NCBI GenBank assembly: GCA_039944535.1
Contig: JBDUYP010000023.1
Span: 434,001 to 498,000 of the forward strand
DNA: 64,000 bases
Direction: 5' to 3'
Source of the DNA: JAMZMI01 sp039944535
Lineage (GTDB): Bacteria; Bacteroidota; Bacteroidia; Cytophagales; Cyclobacteriaceae
Of this stretch, positions 54,513 through 62,186 are shown in pieces. The notes below the pieces were generated by a model. That model saw only the letters and a program-made list of their open reading frames with translations. It searched no databases and was not told the origin of the DNA. How positions within the stretch are numbered: position 1 is the first letter of the stretch; every line of letters begins with the position of its first letter. The translations under genes were made by a program, and so were the position numbers.

Positions 54513-54602
54513 ATTTTTCCGGCAGTGTCTCTTACGTTTCGATAGCTCGGGGACGCCTGGTCACTGTGACACACTCGAGTTTAGCACCGGCTTGTAATTC
54601 TG

Positions 54603-55436
54603 CTATATCTCACAGATCAAATTAGCCTCTGTGATGATTTTCTGAATCTTGCTGTTAGGATAGCCCAGCATGCCAAGTAGATCAAAGTTTTCGCAAAGCG
54701 ATTTCGTGACGATTATGCCTTCCTTTATCAAAGTCACTTTATCTCGTTTTGCGAGTGATTGCAGGCTGGTGATGGGGTAGAGGAGGTGATCGTTTGCCCG
54801 CTTTTTGATGCTGGCGTGATTGGGGTAATCCCAGCTGATCATCTGCATGCCGGCACACACCCCATAGTCTATGGCATCTTGTGTAAACCGTGAGTTGGTC
54901 ACCACACAACCCTGTGTCTTTTTTTTACCAAAAATACCGGTTTCCTTCCATGTGTCGTTGAGGTCATGATATCGGGCGTTGATGTAGAGCGGCACTTTCA
55001 CATCCGACTTGTAGCCTGGTTTGTTGTGAAATTTACACTCCATCATAAGTACTTTTTTGTCATTTTCGGCAAGTACGTCCACTTCATGGCTCACGCATCT
55101 GCCTTGCATGTTTATACCCACTTTGGTACTGTAGCCTTCAGCTTTTAATATCTCAGATATGAAAACCTCGAATGGGTATCCTGTCGGTCCCAGTTCCTGT
55201 ATAGACTTCTTGAGTCTGTAGCGAGAGGCATTGACGTATTCTTTTTTCTTAAGGAGTCGAAATGCGGATTTGTAGATTTCGCTTGTCCGCATTCCATCAT
55301 AAAGAGTGGGTTTTATCTCTTTTAGCACAAAGTCAACTGATTCCGGTTTTGATCCGGCATTTTGCAAACTTTGTCGCAGCTTATCCTCGGAGAAGGTGTC
55401 AACCTCCCCCGAGTGCTTTTTTATTTTTATGCTCAC
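54603..55436 (-). CDS. ATP-cone plus restriction-endonuclease-like (Mrr-type) protein
   Basis: 277 aa with a GTG start. The N-terminal ATP-cone domain is KIKKHSGEVDTFSEDKLRQS near residues 3-22. The middle domain is a PD-(D/E)XK nuclease of Mrr type: HEVDVLAENDKKVLMMECKF near 138-157 (D and ExK motif variant ECK). Residues 185 onward (VVTNSRFTQDAIDYG) match the Mrr-like core. Combination of an allosteric nucleotide sensor with a nuclease suggests nucleotide-controlled DNA processing or defence. No partner methyltransferase is nearby. Confidence 0.8.
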   Translation of the reverse strand: MSIKIKKHSGEVDTFSEDKLRQSLQNAGSKPESVDFVLKEIKPTLYDGMRTSEIYKSAFRLLKKKEYVNASRYRLKKSIQELGPTGYPFEVFISEILKAEGYSTKVGINMQGRCVSHEVDVLAENDKKVLMMECKFHNKPGYKSDVKVPLYINARYHDLNDTWKETGIFGKKKTQGCVVTNSRFTQDAIDYGVCAGMQMISWDYPNHASIKKRANDHLLYPITSLQSLAKRDKVTLIKEGIIVTKSLCENFDLLGMLGYPNSKIQKIITEANLICEI

Positions 55437-55447
55437 GTTTTGTCGTG

Positions 55448-55798
55448 TTAATTATCGTCGGAGTGAGCACCATCCTTACAACAAAGCGGTAGGTTTTCGT
55501 AAGCCACCGGGTCTCGCTCTACATCATCCGCATGATAGCCCGTAAGCGAAACACGCTTTCTGACTTTGTCAGAATCTGTTTTTTTACTGTTATACTTTAC
55601 GGTAAGCACCTTATTGTCCAGATTTAAGGATGAGCTTTTAACGCCCTTTTCCAGTGCCATTTCCTTTTCTATGGCATACTGGCACATCTCACAAATGGCC
55701 GATGTTTGAATCTCTACTGTCTGATATTTGTCTTTTTGTTGAGCTTTTAGTCCTAAAAACGATAGCCCCAAAACTGTAGCTAAGAGTATATTTTTCAT
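55448..55798 (-). CDS. Secreted heavy-metal-associated (HMA) domain protein
   Basis: 116 aa from MKNILLATVLGLSFLG, with a signal peptide. HMA fold with metal site CEMCQYAIEK near residue 42 (CxxC) and a second Cys pair LPLCCKDG near the C-terminus. It lies 26 bp past the TonB receptor stop, same strand, and is probably a periplasmic Cu+ (or other soft metal) binding protein working with it. Confidence 0.85.
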   Translation of the reverse strand: MKNILLATVLGLSFLGLKAQQKDKYQTVEIQTSAICEMCQYAIEKEMALEKGVKSSSLNLDNKVLTVKYNSKKTDSDKVRKRVSLTGYHADDVERDPVAYENLPLCCKDGAHSDDN

Positions 55799-55824
55799 TT
55801 CTGTTTTGTTTAAAAATATTGTGA

Positions 55825-58011
55825 TCAATTTATTTTGTATCTCATGCCAACATAAACCATGCGTCCTGCGACTGGTCCCCAAACAAGCGAACCATCAAAC
55901 TCGTCACTGAATGGGTTTTCTGGGTCTATGATTGGGTTATCCTGTTTGAAATCTAGCAAGTTTTCGCTTCCCACATACACATTTCCCCAACGGAATGTTC
56001 TGCTCAATTGCACATTGATATTTGTGAAATCGGGCGAATATGCCGGTCGTTGAAATTCAGCTGATTTTGTTGTGGTGTTAGGAAGCCTTTTGCTACCGTA
56101 CCATTGCAATGTCGCATCGGCCTGCCAAATATCATACTTTGAGGTGTAAGATACGTTCCAAAAAGTCCTATGCTGGGAGACATAAGGTAGCTGGCGCAGT
56201 TCTCCGTCTATTGTTGCTTGCACGTCGTAGTATTTGTAAGCCGCCTTGGTGGAGATGAAATCGTTGAGACTGGTTCCTACCTCGATCTGATAGGAGTTTG
56301 CAAAGGATCTGCCGTCCAGGTTATAAAACTTTACCTGCGAAGGACTTTGATCCATATCTACTACAACCTGATTCTGGAATTCCGTGTGGAAATAATCGGC
56401 GATGATGGTCATATTTTGCTCACCGATTTTTACTTCTTTCACAAAGCTTCCACCCATATTCCACGACTCCTCTGGTTTCAGTTTTTCTTCTACTATCAGA
56501 TCCCGAGAACTGATAAACACCTGACTATTTTCTGTGATGATATTGGAGGTTCTATAGCCTTTTCCGATTGCCAGCCGTAGCGTGCCCTCCGGCATAAGCT
56601 CATATCGCATGTGCAATCTTGGGGTGACGTAAACACCGTAGAGGTTGTGCGCATCTACTCTGAGACCACTTACCAGTGTAAATTTGTCATTAGGTAGGTA
56701 GGAGTACTCAAAGAAAGCTCCCGGCACGATTTCCGTTCGGGTAAAAGCTGAGTCGGCAAAGCTTTCATCAAAATCATCAATCATGAAACTCAAACCAGTT
56801 TTGTACTGGTGAAAGGTGTTGCCAATGATGTTTTGGTGAATCAGGTTGGTGTAGAGCGTTTTTTCCTGACCAGTGTACCCCTTATGTCCAAATTCCGACT
56901 TTTGATCCTGCACTGAGGCAGAGTAAATAAAGCCCCAGCCCTTGTATGGAGTGTGGGGGAAAAGCATGCCTACCTTACCAAAGACTTCCATTTTGGATAC
57001 ACCACTGGAGTAGCCATAAAGTGTAGATGTCAGTGCGTCATCGCCAAAGTCAAACCCGATTTGCCCACCGGCTTTTTGATCTTTGAGGAAATTGATTCCT
57101 ATTTGTGATTCTATACGATCTCCTCTGTATTTATATCTGTTTAGAAAATTAATTTGTTTCGCTTTCGGCAAGTCCATGAAGCCGTCGTTGTTACCATCTA
57201 TTTCGTTATTGAAGTAGTTGGCATGAGTGAGTAACGCACCCGACCATTTATCATTTATCTTAAAAGCTGTATTTGCGTTAATTTCCATGCGTCCAAATGA
57301 ATTGGCGTATGCATTGAGATATAATTTCTCGCTGTTTTCGGGTTTTTTAAATTCTACGTTGATTTGTCCGGTCATCGATTCGTATCCATGCACCACTGTT
57401 CCTGCCCCTTTTCCTACATCTATGGATTGTATCCATGTGCCGGGAATATAATTGAGTCCCAGACGTGCGCTCAGTCCTCTTACGTGAGGCATGTTTTCCC
57501 GGTTGATAAGGGTGTATTTGCCATCCAGTCCGAGCATGCGAATGGTTTTGGTCCCGGTGACTGCATCTGTAAAGGAGACATCCACTGAAGCGTTCGTTTC
57601 AAAGCTTTCTGATAGGTTGCAGCAGGCTGCTTTCAGCAATTCCTTTTCGGTAATAACCTCAGCGTGTATTGGTGCTACATTGTCAATAAATGTAGAAGAA
57701 GATTTGATCACGACCTCATCGAGTTCGGAATCTTCTTGCATCTGTATGACCATGTGTTCATTCTGGGTGATGGCCACAGTGTCTGTCAAAAACCCGACGA
57801 ATGATACGATGGCTTCATGATCATCTGATACGTTTTTAATTTCAAAAAGACCGTTTATGTCTGTGACTGCTCCTTTTTCTGATTTGGGTAGCAAAACAGT
57901 GGCCCCTATAAGGGGTTCGTTGTTAGAGTCAACTACAAGTCCTTTGAGGGTTTGAGCTGCTAATGAATTGGTAAGGATTGTGGCGAGCGCCACGAATAAG
58001 AATTTTTGCAT
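55825..58011 (-). CDS. TonB-dependent receptor (metal-linked)
   Basis: 728 aa. Signal peptide; CarboxypepD_reg-like N-terminal domain (LKGLVVDSNNEPLIGATVLL, then GLFEIKNV); plug domain about 110-220; 22-strand barrel to the aromatic end (YVGMRYKIN). Residues PHVRGLSARLGLNYIPG and GTVVHGYESMTGQINVEF match plug motifs. Adjacent HMA and HYC_CC_PP genes indicate uptake of copper or another chalcophile metal complex; the exact ligand is not determinable. Confidence 0.93.
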   Translation of the reverse strand: MQKFLFVALATILTNSLAAQTLKGLVVDSNNEPLIGATVLLPKSEKGAVTDINGLFEIKNVSDDHEAIVSFVGFLTDTVAITQNEHMVIQMQEDSELDEVVIKSSSTFIDNVAPIHAEVITEKELLKAACCNLSESFETNASVDVSFTDAVTGTKTIRMLGLDGKYTLINRENMPHVRGLSARLGLNYIPGTWIQSIDVGKGAGTVVHGYESMTGQINVEFKKPENSEKLYLNAYANSFGRMEINANTAFKINDKWSGALLTHANYFNNEIDGNNDGFMDLPKAKQINFLNRYKYRGDRIESQIGINFLKDQKAGGQIGFDFGDDALTSTLYGYSSGVSKMEVFGKVGMLFPHTPYKGWGFIYSASVQDQKSEFGHKGYTGQEKTLYTNLIHQNIIGNTFHQYKTGLSFMIDDFDESFADSAFTRTEIVPGAFFEYSYLPNDKFTLVSGLRVDAHNLYGVYVTPRLHMRYELMPEGTLRLAIGKGYRTSNIITENSQVFISSRDLIVEEKLKPEESWNMGGSFVKEVKIGEQNMTIIADYFHTEFQNQVVVDMDQSPSQVKFYNLDGRSFANSYQIEVGTSLNDFISTKAAYKYYDVQATIDGELRQLPYVSQHRTFWNVSYTSKYDIWQADATLQWYGSKRLPNTTTKSAEFQRPAYSPDFTNINVQLSRTFRWGNVYVGSENLLDFKQDNPIIDPENPFSDEFDGSLVWGPVAGRMVYVGMRYKIN

Positions 58012-58084
58012 ATTTCAGATATTCTAATGATTGTGAAATGATTTCAGAATCCGCTTTTTTCGCAAAGCGGTGAATCAATTCAAA

Positions 58085-58477
58085 TCATATTCTGAATACC
58101 TGATGCTGGAGAAGAATGTAACGTCCTGAGGATAGTAAGGGAGGAGGACGGGCGTCAATATCATTATCGAAATCGACTTCATGATATTTGTTTTGCGGAA
58201 GCACGACCGCAGTAAGCCATTGTACAGGCGGAATTACGTTGATGCTGCCATTGCCGATTGTGCTTTCGTGATCTGAGGCATAAACTTTGACACTGGAATT
58301 GCAGCACTTGAAATCTAAGATTTCCCCTTCCATATCCGCACAGCAACAGTTTGTTGAGCTGAACAGAGTGGTCTCAGTTTTATCGAATAGATAACATTTG
58401 TGAGTGTGAACTGGGATGTAAAGCACACTCAACAATAGAATCAATGAAAGGCAATATGATACGATCTTTTTAGCCAC
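58085..58477 (-). CDS. HYC_CC_PP family protein
   Basis: 130 aa, GTG start, signal peptide. Family pattern is visible: HTHKCYLFDK near residue 24 (H-x-C-Y), SSTNCCCADMEG near 40 and FKCCNSSVK near 55, with ARPPPLLSSGR near the C-terminus. Members sit beside metal-linked TonB receptors in Bacteroidota. Probably a metal-binding exported protein. A hairpin CCGCTTT/AAAGCGG (58051-58070) separates it from the receptor gene. Confidence 0.82.
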   Translation of the reverse strand: MAKKIVSYCLSLILLLSVLYIPVHTHKCYLFDKTETTLFSSTNCCCADMEGEILDFKCCNSSVKVYASDHESTIGNGSINVIPPVQWLTAVVLPQNKYHEVDFDNDIDARPPPLLSSGRYILLQHQVFRI

Positions 58478-58525
58478 TAGTCTTGTAACGCCAAACCTAT
58501 AGGTAAATGTTTCGCTAATTTATAT

Positions 58526-58924
58526 TTAGGCGGACGGGACTCCTCTAAAGGTTCGTAGAACAAGTACTATACAGATGATCGCCCAAATGAGAATCAACAA
58601 AACCCGATAGTCGGCCAACATACTGAAGTAGTCCGTACCCGAACTGGCCTCCTTGAGTACAATTTGCGAAAGCTCTCCATGCTGGAGCAGGAGAGAGTCA
58701 GTTTCAAAGCCTACAAAGCTGAAAATGAGTTTTGAATTGGGGCTATTTAAAGTCAGCACAAAACTGCCGTCTATGTTGGTGGTAGTCCCATTTCGAAATC
58801 CGGATTCCATCACCTGGGCTCCAATGACAGGACTATTTTTTTCATCTACAACAAACCCGGAAACGGTTTGAGCATATCCTGAAATAGCAATTAAGAAAAG
58901 CGCAACAACTAATATCTGCCTCAT
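58526..58924 (-). CDS. Stand-alone CarboxypepD_reg-like domain with C-terminal membrane helix
   Basis: 132 aa. Signal peptide, then the beta-sandwich domain usually found at the N-terminus of TonB receptors (VSGFVVDEKNSPVIGAQV, NIDGSFVLTL, FVGFETDSLLL), followed by a membrane helix near 105-125 (LLILIWAIICIVLVLRTF). There is no plug or barrel. So it is either a truncated receptor or a specialised anchored domain. It is first in the metal-cluster strand direction, 48 bp from the HYC_CC_PP gene. Confidence 0.75.
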   Translation of the reverse strand: MRQILVVALFLIAISGYAQTVSGFVVDEKNSPVIGAQVMESGFRNGTTTNIDGSFVLTLNSPNSKLIFSFVGFETDSLLLQHGELSQIVLKEASSGTDYFSMLADYRVLLILIWAIICIVLVLRTFRGVPSA

Positions 58925-59130
58925 TTTTTGATCTTTAGGGAAAGTTAGTTATTTCTTCTAAACTGGAAAACCTAAAATTCGGCTTCCTTCAATGTTTGAG
59001 ACTGCTGGCATGTGAAATTATGCCGCTCGGTCTCGCTAAGAAAGCATACTGAATGTGTTTTACTTGACAAGCAATACTTCCTAGGTGGTTATGGCCAAAC
59101 CGCTTTGTTTTGTGATACAGTCTGTTTTTT

Positions 59131-59229
59131 GAGATGAATCCCCTGCCTTCAAGAAGGTGAGCGGAGAGCCCTAAGATGTGGAGGTACGCTTGCTCTTATA
59201 GCGAAAGGCAGAAGAGAATATCTTTTTCG
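59131..59229 (+). ncRNA. Candidate structured RNA (6S-like layout), weak
   Basis: In a gene-free stretch (58925-59412) the paired ends AGAT/ATCT (59132-59135 with 59220-59223) and CTGCC/GGCAG (59143-59147 with 59207-59211) would close a long interrupted hairpin. It is followed by a T5 run. The bubble-and-stem layout, length near 100 nt and gene-free location resemble 6S-type RNA, but no diagnostic core was recognised. The rest of the stretch holds nothing else before the tRNA fragment. Confidence 0.25.
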
Positions 59230-59304
59230 TCGGCTTTACTCAAAATAATGACCAGTTATTAAGACTTACTTCACAGAGGCCATATTATATTTGCAGTCCT
59301 TTTT

Positions 59305-59355
59305 GCACTCGTAGTTCAACTGGACGGTTCGCCGCTGCGATAGAATACCAGATTT
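59305..59355 (+). pseudogene. Broken 5' half of tRNA-Arg
   Basis: Starts with the same 20 bases as the intact tRNA (GCACTCGTAGTTCAACTGGA). A 15-bp insertion (cggttcgccgctgcg) interrupts the D arm, then ATAGAATACCAGATTT resumes, after which similarity is lost. It lies 108 bp upstream of the intact gene and is a likely relic of recombination at this integrase target. Confidence 0.8.
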
Positions 59356-59412
59356 GAGCTCGGCTTGCCCGCTCTTGAGAACTGTGCGATTTTCAAAAGG
59401 GATAATAAAACT

Positions 59413-59486
59413 GCACTCGTAGTTCAACTGGATAGAATACCAGATTTCGGCTCTGGGGGTTGAGGGTTCGAATCCTTCCGAGTGCA
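59413..59486 (+). tRNA. tRNA-Arg (anticodon TCG)
   Basis: Acceptor GCACTCG pairs fully with CGAGTGC. D arm AGTTCAACTGGATAGAAT; anticodon stem CCAGA/TCTGG with loop TTTCGGC, anticodon TCG reading CGA; T arm GAGGG-TTCGAAT-CCTTC. CCA is not encoded. An integrase gene begins 257 bp downstream. Confidence 0.95.
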
Positions 59487-59510
59487 CTATTTGATGATCA
59501 ATCAAAACCA

Positions 59511-59541
59511 AAACCCTTCATATTTTACGTATGAAGGGTTT
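59511..59541 (+). terminator. Terminator after tRNA-Arg
   Basis: AAACCCTTCATA/TATGAAGGGTTT stem with ttttacg loop and T-rich tail. Confidence 0.9.
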
Positions 59542-59595
59542 TTTCTTTTGCGACCTGCCCATATTATTCATCAATTTCTATATTATTGGTTAACA

Positions 59596-59626
59596 ATTCG
59601 GTTAACAGAAAAAGTGCTAACCGAAT
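59596..59626. repeat. Inverted repeat upstream of the integrase
   Basis: ATTCGGTTA (59596-59604) and TAACCGAAT (59618-59626) form a 9-bp inverted repeat. TGCTAACCG within it recurs downstream of the integrase at 61027-61035, where it pairs with GGTTAG at 61011. Possible arm or operator site. Confidence 0.45.
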
Positions 59627-59742
59627 ATGCTTTAATTGACTAAAAATGAGGTTTTTTGAGTGTTTTTCAGTATATTTAGATAGTGATTCGAACCCTCGAT
59701 ACCTGCAAAACAGTTCAAAAGAACCGCTTAAATACCAATACT

Positions 59743-60993
59743 ATGTCAACTTACTCTTTCACAATTCTTTTTTGGCTTCTAAATAATCGTGTAAGCAAGA
59801 AAACTGGGGAAGCCCCAATAATGGCTCGAATTACCGTGAATGGCAAACGAGCAGAAATAGCAACAGGAAAAAAGATACTGCCCTCAAAGTGGAACGTGAA
59901 TTCTGGGCGAATGAAAGGGAACTCCGAAGATGCTAGGGTCTTTAATAGATCATTGACTAATATGTATTTAGATATTGAGAAGATTTATGCTGACCTCAGA
60001 GAAAAAGACCAATATGTGTCTGCTCAGGCCATTAAGAGTATTTACCAGGGTAAATCCACACATCAGCACTCCGTTTTAGAGCTTTTCAGATATCATAATG
60101 AACAGCTTAAAGCTCAGATTGGACAAGGTTATGCTGAAGGTACCTGGAAGCGTTATTGCGCTGCGTTGACCCATACAGAGAACTTCCTCAAATACCACTA
60201 CAAACGTGACGACCTTTCCCTTTTGGAACTGAAGTATGATTTTATCACAGAGTTTGAATTCTATCTCAGAACTGTGAAAAAGATGAGCCACAATACAGCA
60301 ATGAAATACCTGGTCTATTTCAAGAAGATCGTATTTATCGCTATCAAAAATGACTGGATACAAAAGGATCCTTTCGCCAGGTTCGAGATAAAAATGAAGG
60401 AGGTTAAGAAAGGATACTTGACTAAGGAGGAGTTACGTAATCTGTACACTAAAGAAATCAGGATCGAGAGGTTGGATCATGTCAGGGATGTCTTTTTATT
60501 CTGCTGTTACACCGGCCTTGCTTATGTTGATGTGGAGAAATTGACTCTGGATAATGTGTCCGTAGGTTTAGATGGGGAAAGCTGGATTTTTGTGGATCGC
60601 ACCAAGACTGGGTCCTCATCGAATGTTCCATTGCTACCTATTGCCAAGGAGATTATCGAAAAATATAAGGATCATCCGGTGGTAAGGATACACGGTAAAC
60701 TGCTACCTGTCTGTTCCAATCAAAAGATGAATGCATATCTCAAAGAGCTGGCCGATATCTGTGATATCAATAAGAACATCACTTTTCACATGGCCAGACA
60801 TACGTTTGCTACTACAGTGACATTGTCGAATGGAGTATCCATCGAGACAGTGGGCTCTATGCTTGGCCACAAGAATTTGAAAACCACTCAGATTTATGCC
60901 AAGGTGGTGCAAGAGAAAGTAAGCCAGGACATGAAGAAATTGAAGGGAATATTAGGGGGAGATCTTGGAATGTCTAAGGCCTCAAGTCAATGA
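59743..60993 (+). CDS. Tyrosine-type site-specific integrase (Bacteroidota mobile-element type)
   Basis: 416 aa from MSTYSFTILFWLL. Arm-binding domain (ARITVNGKRAEIATGKK) near 30-50, SAM-like core-binding domain about 115-215, catalytic domain from about 225. Catalytic residues are the lysine in VDRTKTGSSSNVPL, H and R in HMARHTF near 348, the histidine in LGHKNL and the tyrosine in TQIYAKV near 387. The first catalytic arginine is not present where usual (CYTGLAYVDVEKL), as in the CTnDOT-like clade. It lies just past tRNA-Arg, the probable insertion target. Start at the ATG; an upstream frame extension overlaps non-coding DNA. Confidence 0.93.
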   Translation: MSTYSFTILFWLLNNRVSKKTGEAPIMARITVNGKRAEIATGKKILPSKWNVNSGRMKGNSEDARVFNRSLTNMYLDIEKIYADLREKDQYVSAQAIKSIYQGKSTHQHSVLELFRYHNEQLKAQIGQGYAEGTWKRYCAALTHTENFLKYHYKRDDLSLLELKYDFITEFEFYLRTVKKMSHNTAMKYLVYFKKIVFIAIKNDWIQKDPFARFEIKMKEVKKGYLTKEELRNLYTKEIRIERLDHVRDVFLFCCYTGLAYVDVEKLTLDNVSVGLDGESWIFVDRTKTGSSSNVPLLPIAKEIIEKYKDHPVVRIHGKLLPVCSNQKMNAYLKELADICDINKNITFHMARHTFATTVTLSNGVSIETVGSMLGHKNLKTTQIYAKVVQEKVSQDMKKLKGILGGDLGMSKASSQ

Positions 60994-61010
60994 ATTGATA
61001 TAAAAAAATT

Positions 61011-61035
61011 GGTTAGATAATACATTTGCTAACCG
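61011..61035. repeat. GGTTAG/CTAACC inverted repeat downstream of the integrase
   Basis: GGTTAG (61011-61016) and CTAACC (61029-61034) with a 12-nt spacer, matching the motif upstream of the integrase. May be an integrase or regulator binding site. Confidence 0.4.
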
Positions 61036-61151
61036 CATTATTTGCTTCTTTTTGATTTAATACGATACAGAAGTGTTTAATAATCCATTATCTTAGATTG
61101 TATGTGTCCGCGAATTTTTGAGTGGAGCACCTTTCATTAGATTATCAGATT

Positions 61152-62186
61152 ATGCCGCTAACTATTAACAGGATCATTGTTCACGAAATACAAAAAGATC
61201 AACGGGTCAGAGAGGCTCACTTGGTTGAGTCATCCAGACTCATGCCAATCAATGGAGAAACCCAGAAGCTTGCTGAGAAACTAAACGCCTCCTTCTCCAA
61301 GGATAATATCTTTTACGCTCATTTTAAAAGAGAAGACGGACATCAATTCAAAGAGGCGTTTAGTAATTATACATTGGTAAATACGAACCAGGACACCGCA
61401 TTTCTTGATTTTTCCAGGGCATCCCTTTTGGAACTTAGGAATCAATTGCGACAAGTTACAGGAGCTAAAGGCGGTTACTTTGTGTTTGTAGACTATTTTA
61501 CTACTAAACGATATTTAGGAGTGTTTCTGATTAGGGATACTGATGGTATTCTTTTTAGCTATGATGAAACCAGTTCGGAGTATTCAATCAACACTGTTAC
61601 CTATTTGAATATCGAAAAACTGGCTATGGCATGTAGAATTGATATTGAAAAATACCTTGAACCTGAGGCTGACCGATACTTATCTTTTTTTAAACAAGGT
61701 CAGGAGGATATTTCCCAATATTTTACCGATTGGATAGCAGCAGATCGTCCCGAAAGTAGTCGTGAGTTTACAACAGCACTAACCACTATATTAGATAATA
61801 TTGAACTCCCAATAAACAGCCAAACAGGAAGTCAATATGATGTGGATGAATTCAACGATGCAGTTTATACCTACATTAATGGATTGCCAGGTAAGTATAT
61901 AAATATCAGAAATTTAAGTGAACAGTTCTTTGGTGATCCCAACCGAATTGGAGATTATGCACAAGAAAATGATCTTATTCTGGATACAGAATTTCGCGCC
62001 CATGTAGGTGTGCTTAGAAATTTCAAACGTTATTCACTCAAAGGAGGTAATTTCAAACTTAACTTCTCAAAAGGTGATGTTGCTTTAGGTTTAATTAGTA
62101 TTCTTGAAGAAGATAAGATTGTTATACAACAAAAGGATTTGCACGATAAAATAGAGAGAATTTTAGGCAATCAGGAAGATGAATAA
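61152..62186 (+). CDS. Nucleoid-associated protein (NdpA/YejK-like, NA37)
   Basis: 344 aa from MPLTINRIIVHEIQ; an upstream GTG is in frame but less likely. The NA37 pattern is visible: RIIVHEI at the N-terminus, a LVNTNQD/FLDFSRAS region, VDYFTTKRYLGVFL near 120 (family hallmark VxYxxxxxxFLAV-like) and a C-terminal helical domain. Normally a cytoplasmic DNA-associated protein. NdpA homologues in accessory islands are known but not understood. It overlaps the next gene by 8 bp, so they act as a unit. Confidence 0.75.
   Translation: MPLTINRIIVHEIQKDQRVREAHLVESSRLMPINGETQKLAEKLNASFSKDNIFYAHFKREDGHQFKEAFSNYTLVNTNQDTAFLDFSRASLLELRNQLRQVTGAKGGYFVFVDYFTTKRYLGVFLIRDTDGILFSYDETSSEYSINTVTYLNIEKLAMACRIDIEKYLEPEADRYLSFFKQGQEDISQYFTDWIAADRPESSREFTTALTTILDNIELPINSQTGSQYDVDEFNDAVYTYINGLPGKYINIRNLSEQFFGDPNRIGDYAQENDLILDTEFRAHVGVLRNFKRYSLKGGNFKLNFSKGDVALGLISILEEDKIVIQQKDLHDKIERILGNQEDE

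Noticed and set aside
59266..59511. Minus-strand frame of 81 codons across the tRNA region
   Set aside because: Its GFEPSTPRA-like peptide is the well-known artefact of translating the antisense of a tRNA; the plus strand is tRNA-Arg and its fragment.
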